Source: Verrucomicrobiota bacterium
GTDB taxonomy: Bacteria > Verrucomicrobiota > Verrucomicrobiia > Limisphaerales > UBA1100
DNA length: 47,079 nt
Direction: 5' to 3'
Assembly (NCBI GenBank): GCA_028343615.1
Contig: JAOLZA010000015.1
Coordinates: 1-47,079, forward strand
Under the pieces are notes generated by a model. It was not told where the DNA came from, did not search any database, and worked only from the letters and a program-made list of their open reading frames with translations. The position numbers and the translations under genes were made by a program. Of the stretch, positions 7,670-15,233 are shown piece by piece. How positions within the stretch are numbered: position 1 is the first letter of the stretch; each line of letters starts with the position of its first letter.

Positions 7670-7697
7670 TTGACCGCACGCAAAATGGGGGTACATT
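7670..7697 (+). promoter_or_regulatory. Putative promoter of the SGNH-like gene
   Basis: TTGACC (7670-7675), 16 bases, then TACATT (7692-7697). The expected transcription start is about 7704, downstream of the ATG at 7700. This favours the later ATG at 7727 as the translation start. Confidence 0.5.
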
Positions 7698-7726
7698 GAA
7701 TGAGTCGCTCAAAAGTGGCCAAATAT

Positions 7727-8662
7727 ATGCAACGCAACCTGATCATTTTGGTTTTAGGAATGCTGCTCTTTAACGGTTGGCAGGAAGCAGCCGCATCCCA
7801 AGCTCCGTGGCGCATGGGGTTGCGATTAAACAACCAAGAGGCTCGCCGAGGTTTTGCGCTGTTGCCCTTTGCGCGCGGTTTACCGATTATCCCCGTACAG
7901 CAATGGGCACCCACTAACAATCCCGCACTCCTCTCCACCAATCGTGCTGTATTGCCGGAAACTCTTCGTGTGTTGTTCCTCGGCAACGCGCTCACCGCCG
8001 GTCATAATATGCCTGAGGTGCTCTCTCGCATGAGTCAAACCGGCAAACTCAAAATCAAAGCCACCATGCGCGCACCGTACGGCTACACCCTCGAAAACCA
8101 CATGGCTGATATTTCCAGTCGTACAAATATTTCGTTTACCATTCAGGATCCGCTTACGTTTACCAACCGCCTTACCTGGCACGCAGTCATTCTACAGGAG
8201 CACAGCCTCGTGCCGGTTTATGGTTGGCAGCGGCTACTCAACTCCGTGCAGCGACTCGATGGAGCGGCGCAAACCGCCCGCACTCAAACGGCGCTCTTCA
8301 TGCCGCAATCACGTGCGGATCCCATTTTTTCGGAGGCTGAATTTCTAGACCGTTCTGAGGGCGCATATCGCCTGGCAGCGCAACGCAACGGAAATCTCCC
8401 AGTCATACCCGGCGGTCGCGCGTGGCAGATGGTGGAAATGCGAGGTGACAACAGCATCCAATTGCGTGAGCGAGACGGTCAGTTACCTACCGCATATGGT
8501 GCTTATTTGAATGCCTGTGTGATGTATGCCTTTTTGACATGGCAAACCCCACTCGGTCTTTCCAATGGCGGGCTTCACCAAATCAATGAACGGGATGCGG
8601 AATATCTACAGCGGATTGCGTGGGAGTTGTTTGTGTCAAGGCGCGTGGGGGTGCCGTTTTAA
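7727..8662 (+). CDS. Secreted SGNH/GDSL-fold protein with degenerate catalytic residues
   Basis: This 311-residue protein begins with a signal peptide (hydrophobic stretch NLIILVLGMLLF, cleavage near AAAS-QA). It aligns by motif to the SGNH-hydrolase family found in Verrucomicrobia and Planctomycetes: VLFLGNALTAGHNMPEVL (block I), GYTLENH, WHAVILQEHS (block III) and YGAYLNACVMYAFLTWQTPLG near the C-terminus. Block I Ser is Ala88 (GNS to GNA) and the Asp-x-x-His of the last block reads DGQL (Asp250, Leu253), so Ser and His are both lost. It is probably not an esterase and may bind glycans or act structurally. An ATG at 7700 is in frame but lies upstream of the predicted transcription start. 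The stop overlaps the convergent rlmD stop by four bases. Confidence 0.75.
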   Translation: MQRNLIILVLGMLLFNGWQEAAASQAPWRMGLRLNNQEARRGFALLPFARGLPIIPVQQWAPTNNPALLSTNRAVLPETLRVLFLGNALTAGHNMPEVLSRMSQTGKLKIKATMRAPYGYTLENHMADISSRTNISFTIQDPLTFTNRLTWHAVILQEHSLVPVYGWQRLLNSVQRLDGAAQTARTQTALFMPQSRADPIFSEAEFLDRSEGAYRLAAQRNGNLPVIPGGRAWQMVEMRGDNSIQLRERDGQLPTAYGAYLNACVMYAFLTWQTPLGLSNGGLHQINERDAEYLQRIAWELFVSRRVGVPF

Positions 8663-9810
8663 GTGCGGCGAAGGTCGGCCACGCATTCAACGTGCTGGGT
8701 TTGGGGGAACATATCCAGTGCGGTGACGCTTTTTAATTCATAACCCTGTTCACAAAGCCATTTCAAATCGCGCGCGAGCGTGGCCGGATGGCAGCTTACA
8801 TAAATCACTTGGCGCGGCTTTGCGTTCGCGAGCATTTCGAGGCCTTCTTTGTGCACGCCCTTGCGCGGGGGGTCGAGAATGAGCGTTGTGTCCTCAGCTG
8901 GGAAACGTTCAAGCAAGGCATCCATTTGTTCCTCGGTTTTGCCGTGAATGAATTCTCCGTTTTCAATTCCCCGCGCGGCAAGGTTTTTACGGGCGGGTAG
9001 AACACACTGTTTGTCTATGTCGATGCCCACAAAATCCTCCACCAAGTCGGCCATCGAAAGGCTGAAAAACCCGATACCGCAGTAGGCGTCCACGAGATGT
9101 TTTGTGGATGCATCGGCGAGGCGGCTACGCACAGTTTCCACTAGTTTAGGCAGCAGCGAGAAGTTGTTTTGGAAAAATGAATCGCGGTGCATTTCCCAGT
9201 CATCGGGCATCATCCGCAGCACGACCTTTTGCATGTTGCGCGGCGGCGGATCTTCGCGCACTTGTTGCAACTGTTCGTTGAGCGCCTCCTCGGCAATTTC
9301 ACAGCGTTCGAGATCCACCACCAGACGACTTTCCGCGCGCAGGAAACCGTAAATTGCTTTTTGTTGAAACTTATCCCATTGGCGCCGGATCATAATGCGG
9401 TTGCGGTAGCCATATGGGGCAGGACAAGGGATGAGCTCGCCCACCACTTGGGGGGCAAATCCACCAACGCGCGCGAAGAGGTTGCGCACTTGCTCCAGCT
9501 TGATTCGGCCCTGCGCCTCATAATCGATGTGTTGATATTGGCATCCGCCGCATTCGCCGAAATATTGGCACTTGGGATCAACGCGATCCGGAGAGGGGGT
9601 GATGATTTGTAGCAATCTCGCGCGAGCAAAATCACTTTTGCGTTCTGTAATTTCCACCAACGCCAACTCGCCGACAATCACAAAAGGCACGAACACAACA
9701 AATCCGTCCACCTTGCCGACCCCATCGCCACCAAAAGCCATGTCAGCAATTTCCACTTCAAGCCGGTCACCGACATTGAACGAAAACGGGGTTTCCGCTG
9801 TCTTCTCCAT
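8659..9810 (-). CDS. rlmD: 23S rRNA (uracil-5-)-methyltransferase, RlmD/TrmA family
   Basis: This 383-residue SAM-dependent methyltransferase probably makes 5-methyluridine in 23S rRNA. An N-terminal TRAM domain (about 10-66) precedes Cys residues in the pattern CQYFGECGGCQ for a 4Fe-4S cluster. The methyltransferase domain carries FFQNN, the SAM motif DAYCGIGFFSL, DPPRKG, the nucleophile region YVSCHPATLARD with its catalytic Cys, and PQTQHVE with the general-base Glu. The RlmD, RlmC and TrmA subfamilies are hard to separate by eye, so the exact target uridine is uncertain. The ATG shares one base with the TAA of the upstream DUF3500 gene (TAATG), indicating translational coupling. Confidence 0.9.
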   Translation of the reverse strand: MEKTAETPFSFNVGDRLEVEIADMAFGGDGVGKVDGFVVFVPFVIVGELALVEITERKSDFARARLLQIITPSPDRVDPKCQYFGECGGCQYQHIDYEAQGRIKLEQVRNLFARVGGFAPQVVGELIPCPAPYGYRNRIMIRRQWDKFQQKAIYGFLRAESRLVVDLERCEIAEEALNEQLQQVREDPPPRNMQKVVLRMMPDDWEMHRDSFFQNNFSLLPKLVETVRSRLADASTKHLVDAYCGIGFFSLSMADLVEDFVGIDIDKQCVLPARKNLAARGIENGEFIHGKTEEQMDALLERFPAEDTTLILDPPRKGVHKEGLEMLANAKPRQVIYVSCHPATLARDLKWLCEQGYELKSVTALDMFPQTQHVECVADLRRT

Positions 9811-10841
9811 TAATGGTTTTTCCTAACGTGTTCGCGCAGCAGATCACGGCCAAAATCGCCTTTGAAATCGCGCCACGTGGCGTGCACGTGATTGGCGCCA
9901 TTTTGCGTGTTGGCATATTCCAATAAAAAGCTTGGCCCTTGTACGCGATAGTAGTGCGGCTCAAACCGTTTCGTGCTGCCGGCCCATGCGAAGCGAATCG
10001 TTGTCAGTCCGTTCTTTTGAATCTTTGCCCAGTCTTCCTTGGCCACGACGGCGCGATGGCGGTTAATATATTCCTTAATTAAAGCGATCAGCAGCTTCTG
10101 GTTGGCCTCACTCAAATCGCTATACGCAACGCCGGTTTGCTCCAATGCGTTGACGGTTGGAAGGGCGGCGGTGAGGATATCGCGCAGCGCCTTATCGGCG
10201 ATCACGGCCTTCTTTATTTGTTTTTCACCTAAAGAGAGTCGCAGTTTTCGGGCAAGGTTTTCCTCAACTTTTAATGCCACCAATCGCCGTCCCGGACCAA
10301 AATCAGAAACCGCCGGGTTACTGCCCCAAAAAGACGGAACAACTGTTAACTTGCCATTCACGATCGTATAGTTCAGCGAAAGATGATGCCCTTCGAAGCG
10401 CCAGCCCCATGCGCCTTTGTCGCCGGGTTTTCCGAACACCAGTACATGGTACGCCTCCGAGTCGCGCACAAATCGACGCCCCTTACCTTCCAGAACAAAA
10501 AGGATATCCTCGAGAAACATAATATTACGAACCTTTGTGTGACCGCCTTCGCTAAGCACAGTCTTGAGTAGCACATGTGTCAATTTGCGTTGAGAGTCGG
10601 TCATCTCTTTGATTTGCAATCCCTTACGATGGCCGCCCTTGAGCATTTCTGCAGGAATAAAATGCCAGTACGTCCGTGCATCACCATCGAAGGCGAAGGC
10701 TGCCTTGAGCTTTTGTTTTTCATCGAGGCTGGCAAGCAGGGCATTGGCGGCTTGGGCCATATCCGTGGAAACGCTTGCGGCCCGCGTGTTTGAGGCCAAA
10801 ATCATTGCGGTGATGAGGCCAAATAGTTTTGTGAATTTCAT
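9810..10841 (-). CDS. DUF3500 domain-containing secreted protein
   Basis: This 343-residue protein has a signal peptide (MKFTKLFGLITAMILASNTRA). Its features are those of the DUF3500 family: TYWHFIPAEMLKGGHRKGL, WGWRFEGHHLSLNYT, FWGSNPAVSDFGPG, YYRVQGPSFLLEYANTQN, NHVHATWRDFKGDFG and a His-containing C-terminus. The family has no established function; conserved His, Asn and Asp suggest a binding or catalytic site. The frame is open to 10967, but ATG 10841 gives the clean signal peptide and follows a promoter-like element. The gene is first in a two-gene unit with the rRNA methyltransferase, to which it is coupled by TAATG. The two have no obvious functional link. Confidence 0.85.
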   Translation of the reverse strand: MKFTKLFGLITAMILASNTRAASVSTDMAQAANALLASLDEKQKLKAAFAFDGDARTYWHFIPAEMLKGGHRKGLQIKEMTDSQRKLTHVLLKTVLSEGGHTKVRNIMFLEDILFVLEGKGRRFVRDSEAYHVLVFGKPGDKGAWGWRFEGHHLSLNYTIVNGKLTVVPSFWGSNPAVSDFGPGRRLVALKVEENLARKLRLSLGEKQIKKAVIADKALRDILTAALPTVNALEQTGVAYSDLSEANQKLLIALIKEYINRHRAVVAKEDWAKIQKNGLTTIRFAWAGSTKRFEPHYYRVQGPSFLLEYANTQNGANHVHATWRDFKGDFGRDLLREHVRKNH

Positions 10842-10850
10842 GGGTCGCCG

Positions 10851-10878
10851 ATTGTCTCCATAGGGCTGGGAATGACAA
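10851..10878 (-). promoter_or_regulatory. Putative promoter of the DUF3500-rlmD unit (near-leaderless)
   Basis: On the minus strand, TTGTCA (10878-10873), 16 bases, then GACAAT (10856-10851), nine bases before the ATG at 10841. There is no Shine-Dalgarno. Confidence 0.4.
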
Positions 10879-10883
10879 GCAGA

Positions 10884-10912
10884 TTGCACCCGAACGCTCC
10901 AGCCGCTAGAGT
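10884..10912 (+). promoter_or_regulatory. Putative promoter of ymdB (leaderless)
   Basis: TTGCAC (10884-10889), 17 bases, then TAGAGT (10907-10912), with only seven bases before the GTG at 10920. Transcription would start at or beside the start codon. It heads the long plus-strand run and is divergent from the DUF3500 promoter. Confidence 0.5.
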
Positions 10913-10919
10913 TGGCCGC

Positions 10920-11702
10920 GTGAAATTGCTTTTCATCGGTGACATTGTTGGCAAACCCGGTCGCCACGCAGTGCGTGGATTAGTTCCGGCACTCCGCGAT
11001 CGCCACGAGCTGGATCTGGTGATTGCCAATGGGGAGAACGCCGTGGGTGGCAACGGTATCAACCGCGAGAAAGCGACGGAGATTTTTGATGCGGGCGTGG
11101 ACATTATGACTTGTGGTGATCACCTTTGGGATCAGCGCGAGGTGATCGAGTTGCTGGACAGCGAGCCTCGTTTTGTGCGTCCGACAAATTATCCTGCCGG
11201 TACGCCTGGGCAAGGTAGCACTTTGTTTGAACGCGCCGGACTGCCCGCCGTAGGGGTTATTAATGCTCAGGGCCGCACGTTCATGCGTGGGGAAATGGAG
11301 AATCCATTTCGCATGGTGGCAGAGGAAGTGAAAAAGCTGACGCCCCTTGCGCCGGTTATTTTCGTGGATTTCCATGCGGAAGCTACTAGTGAAAAGATTG
11401 CAATGGGCCGTATGCTGGATGGTGATGTGAGCGCGGTGGTGGGCACGCACACGCACGTGCAAACAGCGGATGAAACTATCTTTCCTGGCGGCACGGCGTT
11501 TCTTTGTGATGTAGGATTCACAGGACCGCATGATGGCGTGATTGGGCGCGAATGGGAACCGGTGGTGAACCGTTTTCTCACCAGTCAACCGCACCGTTTT
11601 CCCGTGTCCAAAGGTCGGGTATTGTTACAGGGTGTAATTATTGAGATTGATGGAGCTACGGGCAAAGCCATTGCGATCGAACGTGTCAGTGAAGCGCTTT
11701 AG
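10920..11702 (+). CDS. ymdB: YmdB-family metallophosphoesterase (TIGR00282)
   Basis: This 260-residue dinuclear-metal phosphodiesterase is of the Bacillus YmdB type, which hydrolyses cyclic nucleotides and influences RNA turnover and development. Metal-binding motifs in order: FIGDIVGKPGR (Asp), ANGENAVGG (Glu and Asn), TCGDHLWDQ (His), FHAEATSEK (His) and GTHTHVQTADE (two His). The length fits the family (about 260). GTG 10920 was chosen because it gives the conserved MKLLFIGDIVG start and lies seven bases behind a promoter; an ATG at 10872 would start inside that promoter. yicC follows after 65 bases, a pairing of two putative RNA-metabolism genes. The in vivo substrate is unproven. Confidence 0.9.
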   Translation: MKLLFIGDIVGKPGRHAVRGLVPALRDRHELDLVIANGENAVGGNGINREKATEIFDAGVDIMTCGDHLWDQREVIELLDSEPRFVRPTNYPAGTPGQGSTLFERAGLPAVGVINAQGRTFMRGEMENPFRMVAEEVKKLTPLAPVIFVDFHAEATSEKIAMGRMLDGDVSAVVGTHTHVQTADETIFPGGTAFLCDVGFTGPHDGVIGREWEPVVNRFLTSQPHRFPVSKGRVLLQGVIIEIDGATGKAIAIERVSEAL

Positions 11703-11767
11703 TTTGTGTTATGGTACCATGTTCCGTGCTTCTAAATGTGTTGGTTTTCTGTCACAATTTTTTTCCC

Positions 11768-12646
11768 ATGAAATCAATGACCGGCTACGGGCGCGGCGAG
11801 GCGGCGCGCAATGGTGTCAAACTAACAGTGGAAATCAGCACGGTGAACCGCAAGCAGGCGGAACTATCACTGTATCTCCCCCGTGAGTTAGATGCGCTGG
11901 AAAGCCGAGCGCGAGATGAAATCAATGCGCGGATTTCGCGGGGCCGTATTGTGGCGCGTGTGGGGTTGTCCGCAACCAATGGGGATGGATCCGGTGTGAA
12001 TCTCGATGCCGATCTCGCCAAACGGTATGCTCGCGAATATCGTAAGTTGGCCAAGGAGCTTAAACTGAAGGATGACTTGGGGATTGATACTGTTTTACGC
12101 GCGCCTGGAGTGCTAAAACAGACTGATGAGGGGTTGGACGTGGAAAGTTTGTGGTCGACACTGCGTAAGGCAGTCCGTGATGCGCTTGGGGAATTGTTGA
12201 CGATGCGCACTTGCGAGGGAGGAAATTTAAAAAAGGATTTACAGCAACGGATTGGTACAATGCAAAAGGCGGTGAAGAAGATTGCGAAGCTTGCGCCTTC
12301 CACTGTGAAGCGACATCGCGATCAGTTGCACGAACGTCTGGCCGCTGCCGGATTGGAGCTGGGTAAGGGCGATGATGAGCGCTTGCTGAAAGAAGTGGCG
12401 ATGTTCGCTGACCGCATAGACATTACCGAGGAACTTACGCGACTGGAAAGCCACTTTGGGCAATTCGCCGATTCAGCAAAAGCAAAGGGGCCTGTGGGGC
12501 GTACTTTGGATTTTCTTTCACAGGAAATGAACCGCGAGATTAACACAATCGGCTCAAAGGCAAACGACGCATCTGTTTCACGGTTGGTGGTCACGCTCAA
12601 AAGCGAGTTGGAAAAATTTCGTGAGCAGGTTCAAAACGTGGAGTGA
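11768..12646 (+). CDS. yicC: YicC family protein (endoribonuclease)
   Basis: This 292-residue protein has the two YicC domains: the N-terminal domain beginning KSMTGYGRGEAARNGV and the C-terminal DUF1732 with ITEELTRLESHFGQF and GRTLDFLSQEMNREINTIGSK. E. coli YicC and its relatives act as endoribonucleases on small RNAs. The start at ATG 11768 gives the conserved MKSMTGYGR; in-frame codons upstream to 11711 would add a hydrophobic stretch not seen in the family. The gene overlaps gmk by one base (TGATG), and yicC next to gmk is a common order. There is no clear Shine-Dalgarno. Confidence 0.92.
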   Translation: MKSMTGYGRGEAARNGVKLTVEISTVNRKQAELSLYLPRELDALESRARDEINARISRGRIVARVGLSATNGDGSGVNLDADLAKRYAREYRKLAKELKLKDDLGIDTVLRAPGVLKQTDEGLDVESLWSTLRKAVRDALGELLTMRTCEGGNLKKDLQQRIGTMQKAVKKIAKLAPSTVKRHRDQLHERLAAAGLELGKGDDERLLKEVAMFADRIDITEELTRLESHFGQFADSAKAKGPVGRTLDFLSQEMNREINTIGSKANDASVSRLVVTLKSELEKFREQVQNVE

Positions 12647-13236
12647 TGGCGGTCGACACTCAACCGGTGCTACTTGTGCTATCCGGCCCATCGGGTGTTG
12701 GGAAAACCACAGTGGCGCAACGATTACTGGCCAACAACGAATCACTCACCCGAGTGGTCACCTGCACTACCCGCGCCCCGCGCAAAGGCGAGGTGGACGG
12801 CGAAGCTTATCATTTTTTGAATGTAGAGGAATTTGAGCGACGCGTGGCGGTCGGTGAGTTTTTGGAGTACGCCGAAGTTTACGGTCAAGGCTACGGGACT
12901 ATGAAATCTACAGTGACTGAGGCATTATCGGCGCGGAGAGATGTGATAGTGGTGAATGATGTGCAGGGCGCGCTGACTTTTAGCAGTATGGCTCGAAAAG
13001 ATTCGGCGTTAGCAAAAGCATTGACCACCGTTTTTATTGTGGCTGAAAATGCGGAGGCGTTGCGGGAGCGGCTGGAATCGCGTGGTGAAGATACGCCGGA
13101 GGTGATTGCCGAACGGCTTGCGGTTGCGGAAGCGGAAATGGTACAGCAGGGAAAATTTGATCACGTGGTGGTGAGCGGTACTCGCGAGGCGGATGCGCGC
13201 GCATTACAGGATATTTATATGATGGCAAAAAGCTAA
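12646..13236 (+). CDS. gmk: Guanylate kinase
   Basis: This 196-residue enzyme converts GMP and ATP to GDP and ADP in the cytoplasm. The P-loop SGPSGVGKTTV sits near residue 14, followed by the GMP-binding segment TTRAPRKGEVDGEAYHF and a LEYAEVYGQGYGT lid region in place of the usual VFGNYYGT. The start ATG overlaps the yicC stop (TGATG); a GTG three bases earlier is possible. The next gene, coaC, overlaps the stop by one base (TAATG). In many bacteria rpoZ lies between gmk and coaBC, but it is missing here. Confidence 0.95.
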   Translation: MAVDTQPVLLVLSGPSGVGKTTVAQRLLANNESLTRVVTCTTRAPRKGEVDGEAYHFLNVEEFERRVAVGEFLEYAEVYGQGYGTMKSTVTEALSARRDVIVVNDVQGALTFSSMARKDSALAKALTTVFIVAENAEALRERLESRGEDTPEVIAERLAVAEAEMVQQGKFDHVVVSGTREADARALQDIYMMAKS

Positions 13237-13793
13237 TGGCTGAAACCGGAACAATTGTGCTGGGAGTGACCGGCTCCATCGCCGCTCACAAAGCGGTTGA
13301 TGTGTGCAGTTTGCTGGCGAAATCCGGGGCAACTGTTCAGGTGGTGATGACGCGTGACGCGCAGGAATTCGTGACGCCGCTTCCGTTTAAAACACTCTCG
13401 CGCAATCCGGTGGTGACCAGCCTTTATGATGAAGAGGATGGATGGCGACCCACGCACATTCGGATGGCGGATGAGGCAGCTTTGTTGCTCATCGCACCCG
13501 CCACGGCTAATAGTCTCGCCAAGCTTGCTCATGGACAGGCGGACGATGCACTGGGTTGCATTGCGTTGGCGTTGAATCCTTCTGCAAAAATGATGATTGC
13601 CCCCGCGATGAATGGTAAAATGTGGAGTCATCCCGCCACGCAGGTAAATGTGACATTACTGCGGGAGCGAGGTGCGCAATTCGTTGGTCCTGCCGAAGGC
13701 GACCTTGCCTGTGGGTATGAAGGCTTTGGCAGACTGGAACCCGTCGAGTCCATTGTGGAAGCGGCCTTGCAGTCGATGGGTCTCTCATCGTAA
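13236..13793 (+). CDS. coaC: Phosphopantothenoylcysteine decarboxylase, stand-alone CoaC flavoprotein
   Basis: This 185-residue homo-oligomeric FMN protein decarboxylates 4'-phosphopantothenoylcysteine in CoA synthesis. It shows GVTGSIAAHKAVD (flavin and phosphate binding), the active-site His in THIRMADEA, APATANSLAKLAHGQADD (the PASANT-like motif), PAMNGKMW (the PxMNxxMW motif) and a Cys-containing substrate flap GDLACGYEGFGRL. In most bacteria CoaC is fused to the synthetase CoaB in a protein of about 400 residues; here the frame ends after the flavoprotein part, and the next gene is a sensor kinase. CoaB must therefore be encoded elsewhere. panB further along the same run belongs to the same pathway. 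Confidence 0.9.
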   Translation: MAETGTIVLGVTGSIAAHKAVDVCSLLAKSGATVQVVMTRDAQEFVTPLPFKTLSRNPVVTSLYDEEDGWRPTHIRMADEAALLLIAPATANSLAKLAHGQADDALGCIALALNPSAKMMIAPAMNGKMWSHPATQVNVTLLRERGAQFVGPAEGDLACGYEGFGRLEPVESIVEAALQSMGLSS

Positions 13794-13808
13794 AACCTCA
13801 GTTTTCCG

Positions 13809-15221
13809 ATGTCAGCGATCGAAAATATTAAGCGCTTTTTCAGGCTCATTAGTACCTCCTCCATTGACCCGGATGAGCAGTACGGGCGGTTGAAGCTGAT
13901 GGAGCGCGACCTTGGTGTGCCGATCAAGATTTTCGTGCTGGCTATCACGGCCTACATCCTTTTCTTCACCGATGAATTTAAGGGAACACAATGGTTGAGT
14001 GTGGCGTTAGAACCGGTGCAAGAATTTTTTATGGGCTATGTCCTCGTCAACGTGGGGGCGATTGCGTTTCTGTTGTTTTTTAACCGTTGGCCGTTGCGTG
14101 TGGTCCACTGGGTGACGCTGGTAATGACTTTTGTGGACGCCATGGTGGTGTCGGCATTGGTTGTTATTACCGGTGGGCTCGATAGCATGGTGTATTATGT
14201 TTTTGTGGTGCTCATTATTCGAAACGCGATTAGTATCCCCATCCCCGCGACTCAGATTTCAATAAATCTGCTTACCACCTCGGGCTACGCGGCAGCCATT
14301 TTTGTCTGGAAAGGCTGGTTCTCACAGGCCACCGGTTTGAGTGATGACTTAAGCGGAGTGTTCCCGGGGCCTGCCACCATGGAGCAGGTGACTCAGGCAA
14401 ACACCTTGGAGCAGGATCAGTATGAAAGCGCTTTATTTGTTATTCGCGTATTCTTTCTCGTGTTAATGACGGCACTGTGTTACGGCGTGCAGGTGTTGTT
14501 TGATCGTGATCAGATTTCCCAACGGGAATCACGGGAATATACTTTGCGCCGTGAGCAATTGCGTTCCACTGGACGTCTTGCCGCGGAAATTGCGCACCGT
14601 CTTAAAAATCCTCTTTCGATTATCAACAATGCAGCATTTTCCATGCAGAGGCATTTGGTCGGACAGGATGCAAATGCAACTAAACAACTCGACATGATTC
14701 GTAGCGAGGTGGATCGCTCGGATATGATTTTAACGGAGTTGATGGGGTACGCGCGGCTTTCGGAAGGACGGGTGGAGCGACTTAGTGTAAAGGATGAAAT
14801 GCGTTTTTCTATTGAGAATGCATTTCCGGCTGCATCAAACTTTAAAATCACCCTTAAGGAGCGGGTTTCAGATGCACTGCCACCACTCATGATGCAACGT
14901 GCTCATTTGCGTGAGATTCTTGTGAACGTGCTTGTGAACGCCCGTGAGGCAACGCCTGCCGGAGGCGTTATTGAAATTTCATGCCAACGTTCGCCTAATT
15001 TTGGGATTGAGATCCGGATAAAGGACGGTGGGGTGGGTGTGCCAGATGATCAGATTGCGCGCATCTTTGAGGCATATTTTACCACCAAAGAAAAAGGAAC
15101 CGGCCTAGGGCTCGCCATCGTAAAGCAAAATACCGAGCTATATGGTGGTCAAATCCGCGTGGATTCGGAGCTTGGAACCGGCACTGAATTTACCCTAACC
15201 TTTCCTACCCGAGCACTTTAG
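13809..15221 (+). CDS. Membrane-bound sensor histidine kinase with six-helix input domain
   Basis: This 470-residue protein has about six predicted membrane helices (roughly 37-53, 72-91, 98-120, 128-146, 149-167, 208-231) with little extracytoplasmic sequence, so it may sense a signal in or at the membrane. A short linker leads to the dimerisation domain with the H-box AAEIAHRLKNPLSIINN (His263). The ATPase domain shows the N-box REILVNVLVNAREATP, G1 DGGVGVP, the F-box FEAYFTTKEKG and G2 GTGLGLAIVK. The class resembles NtrB-type kinases that partner sigma54 activators, and the next gene, 12 bases downstream, is such a regulator. The stimulus is unknown. Confidence 0.9.
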   Translation: MSAIENIKRFFRLISTSSIDPDEQYGRLKLMERDLGVPIKIFVLAITAYILFFTDEFKGTQWLSVALEPVQEFFMGYVLVNVGAIAFLLFFNRWPLRVVHWVTLVMTFVDAMVVSALVVITGGLDSMVYYVFVVLIIRNAISIPIPATQISINLLTTSGYAAAIFVWKGWFSQATGLSDDLSGVFPGPATMEQVTQANTLEQDQYESALFVIRVFFLVLMTALCYGVQVLFDRDQISQRESREYTLRREQLRSTGRLAAEIAHRLKNPLSIINNAAFSMQRHLVGQDANATKQLDMIRSEVDRSDMILTELMGYARLSEGRVERLSVKDEMRFSIENAFPAASNFKITLKERVSDALPPLMMQRAHLREILVNVLVNAREATPAGGVIEISCQRSPNFGIEIRIKDGGVGVPDDQIARIFEAYFTTKEKGTGLGLAIVKQNTELYGGQIRVDSELGTGTEFTLTFPTRAL

Positions 15222-15233
15222 CGAGACCCAGTT

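Noticed and set aside
10980-11594. 204-codon minus-strand frame opposite ymdB
   Set aside because: It is antisense to all metal-binding motifs of ymdB and has no protein features.
11711-11720. Palindrome ATGGTACCAT upstream of yicC
   Set aside because: A ten-base palindrome is expected by chance several times in a window this size; no other support.
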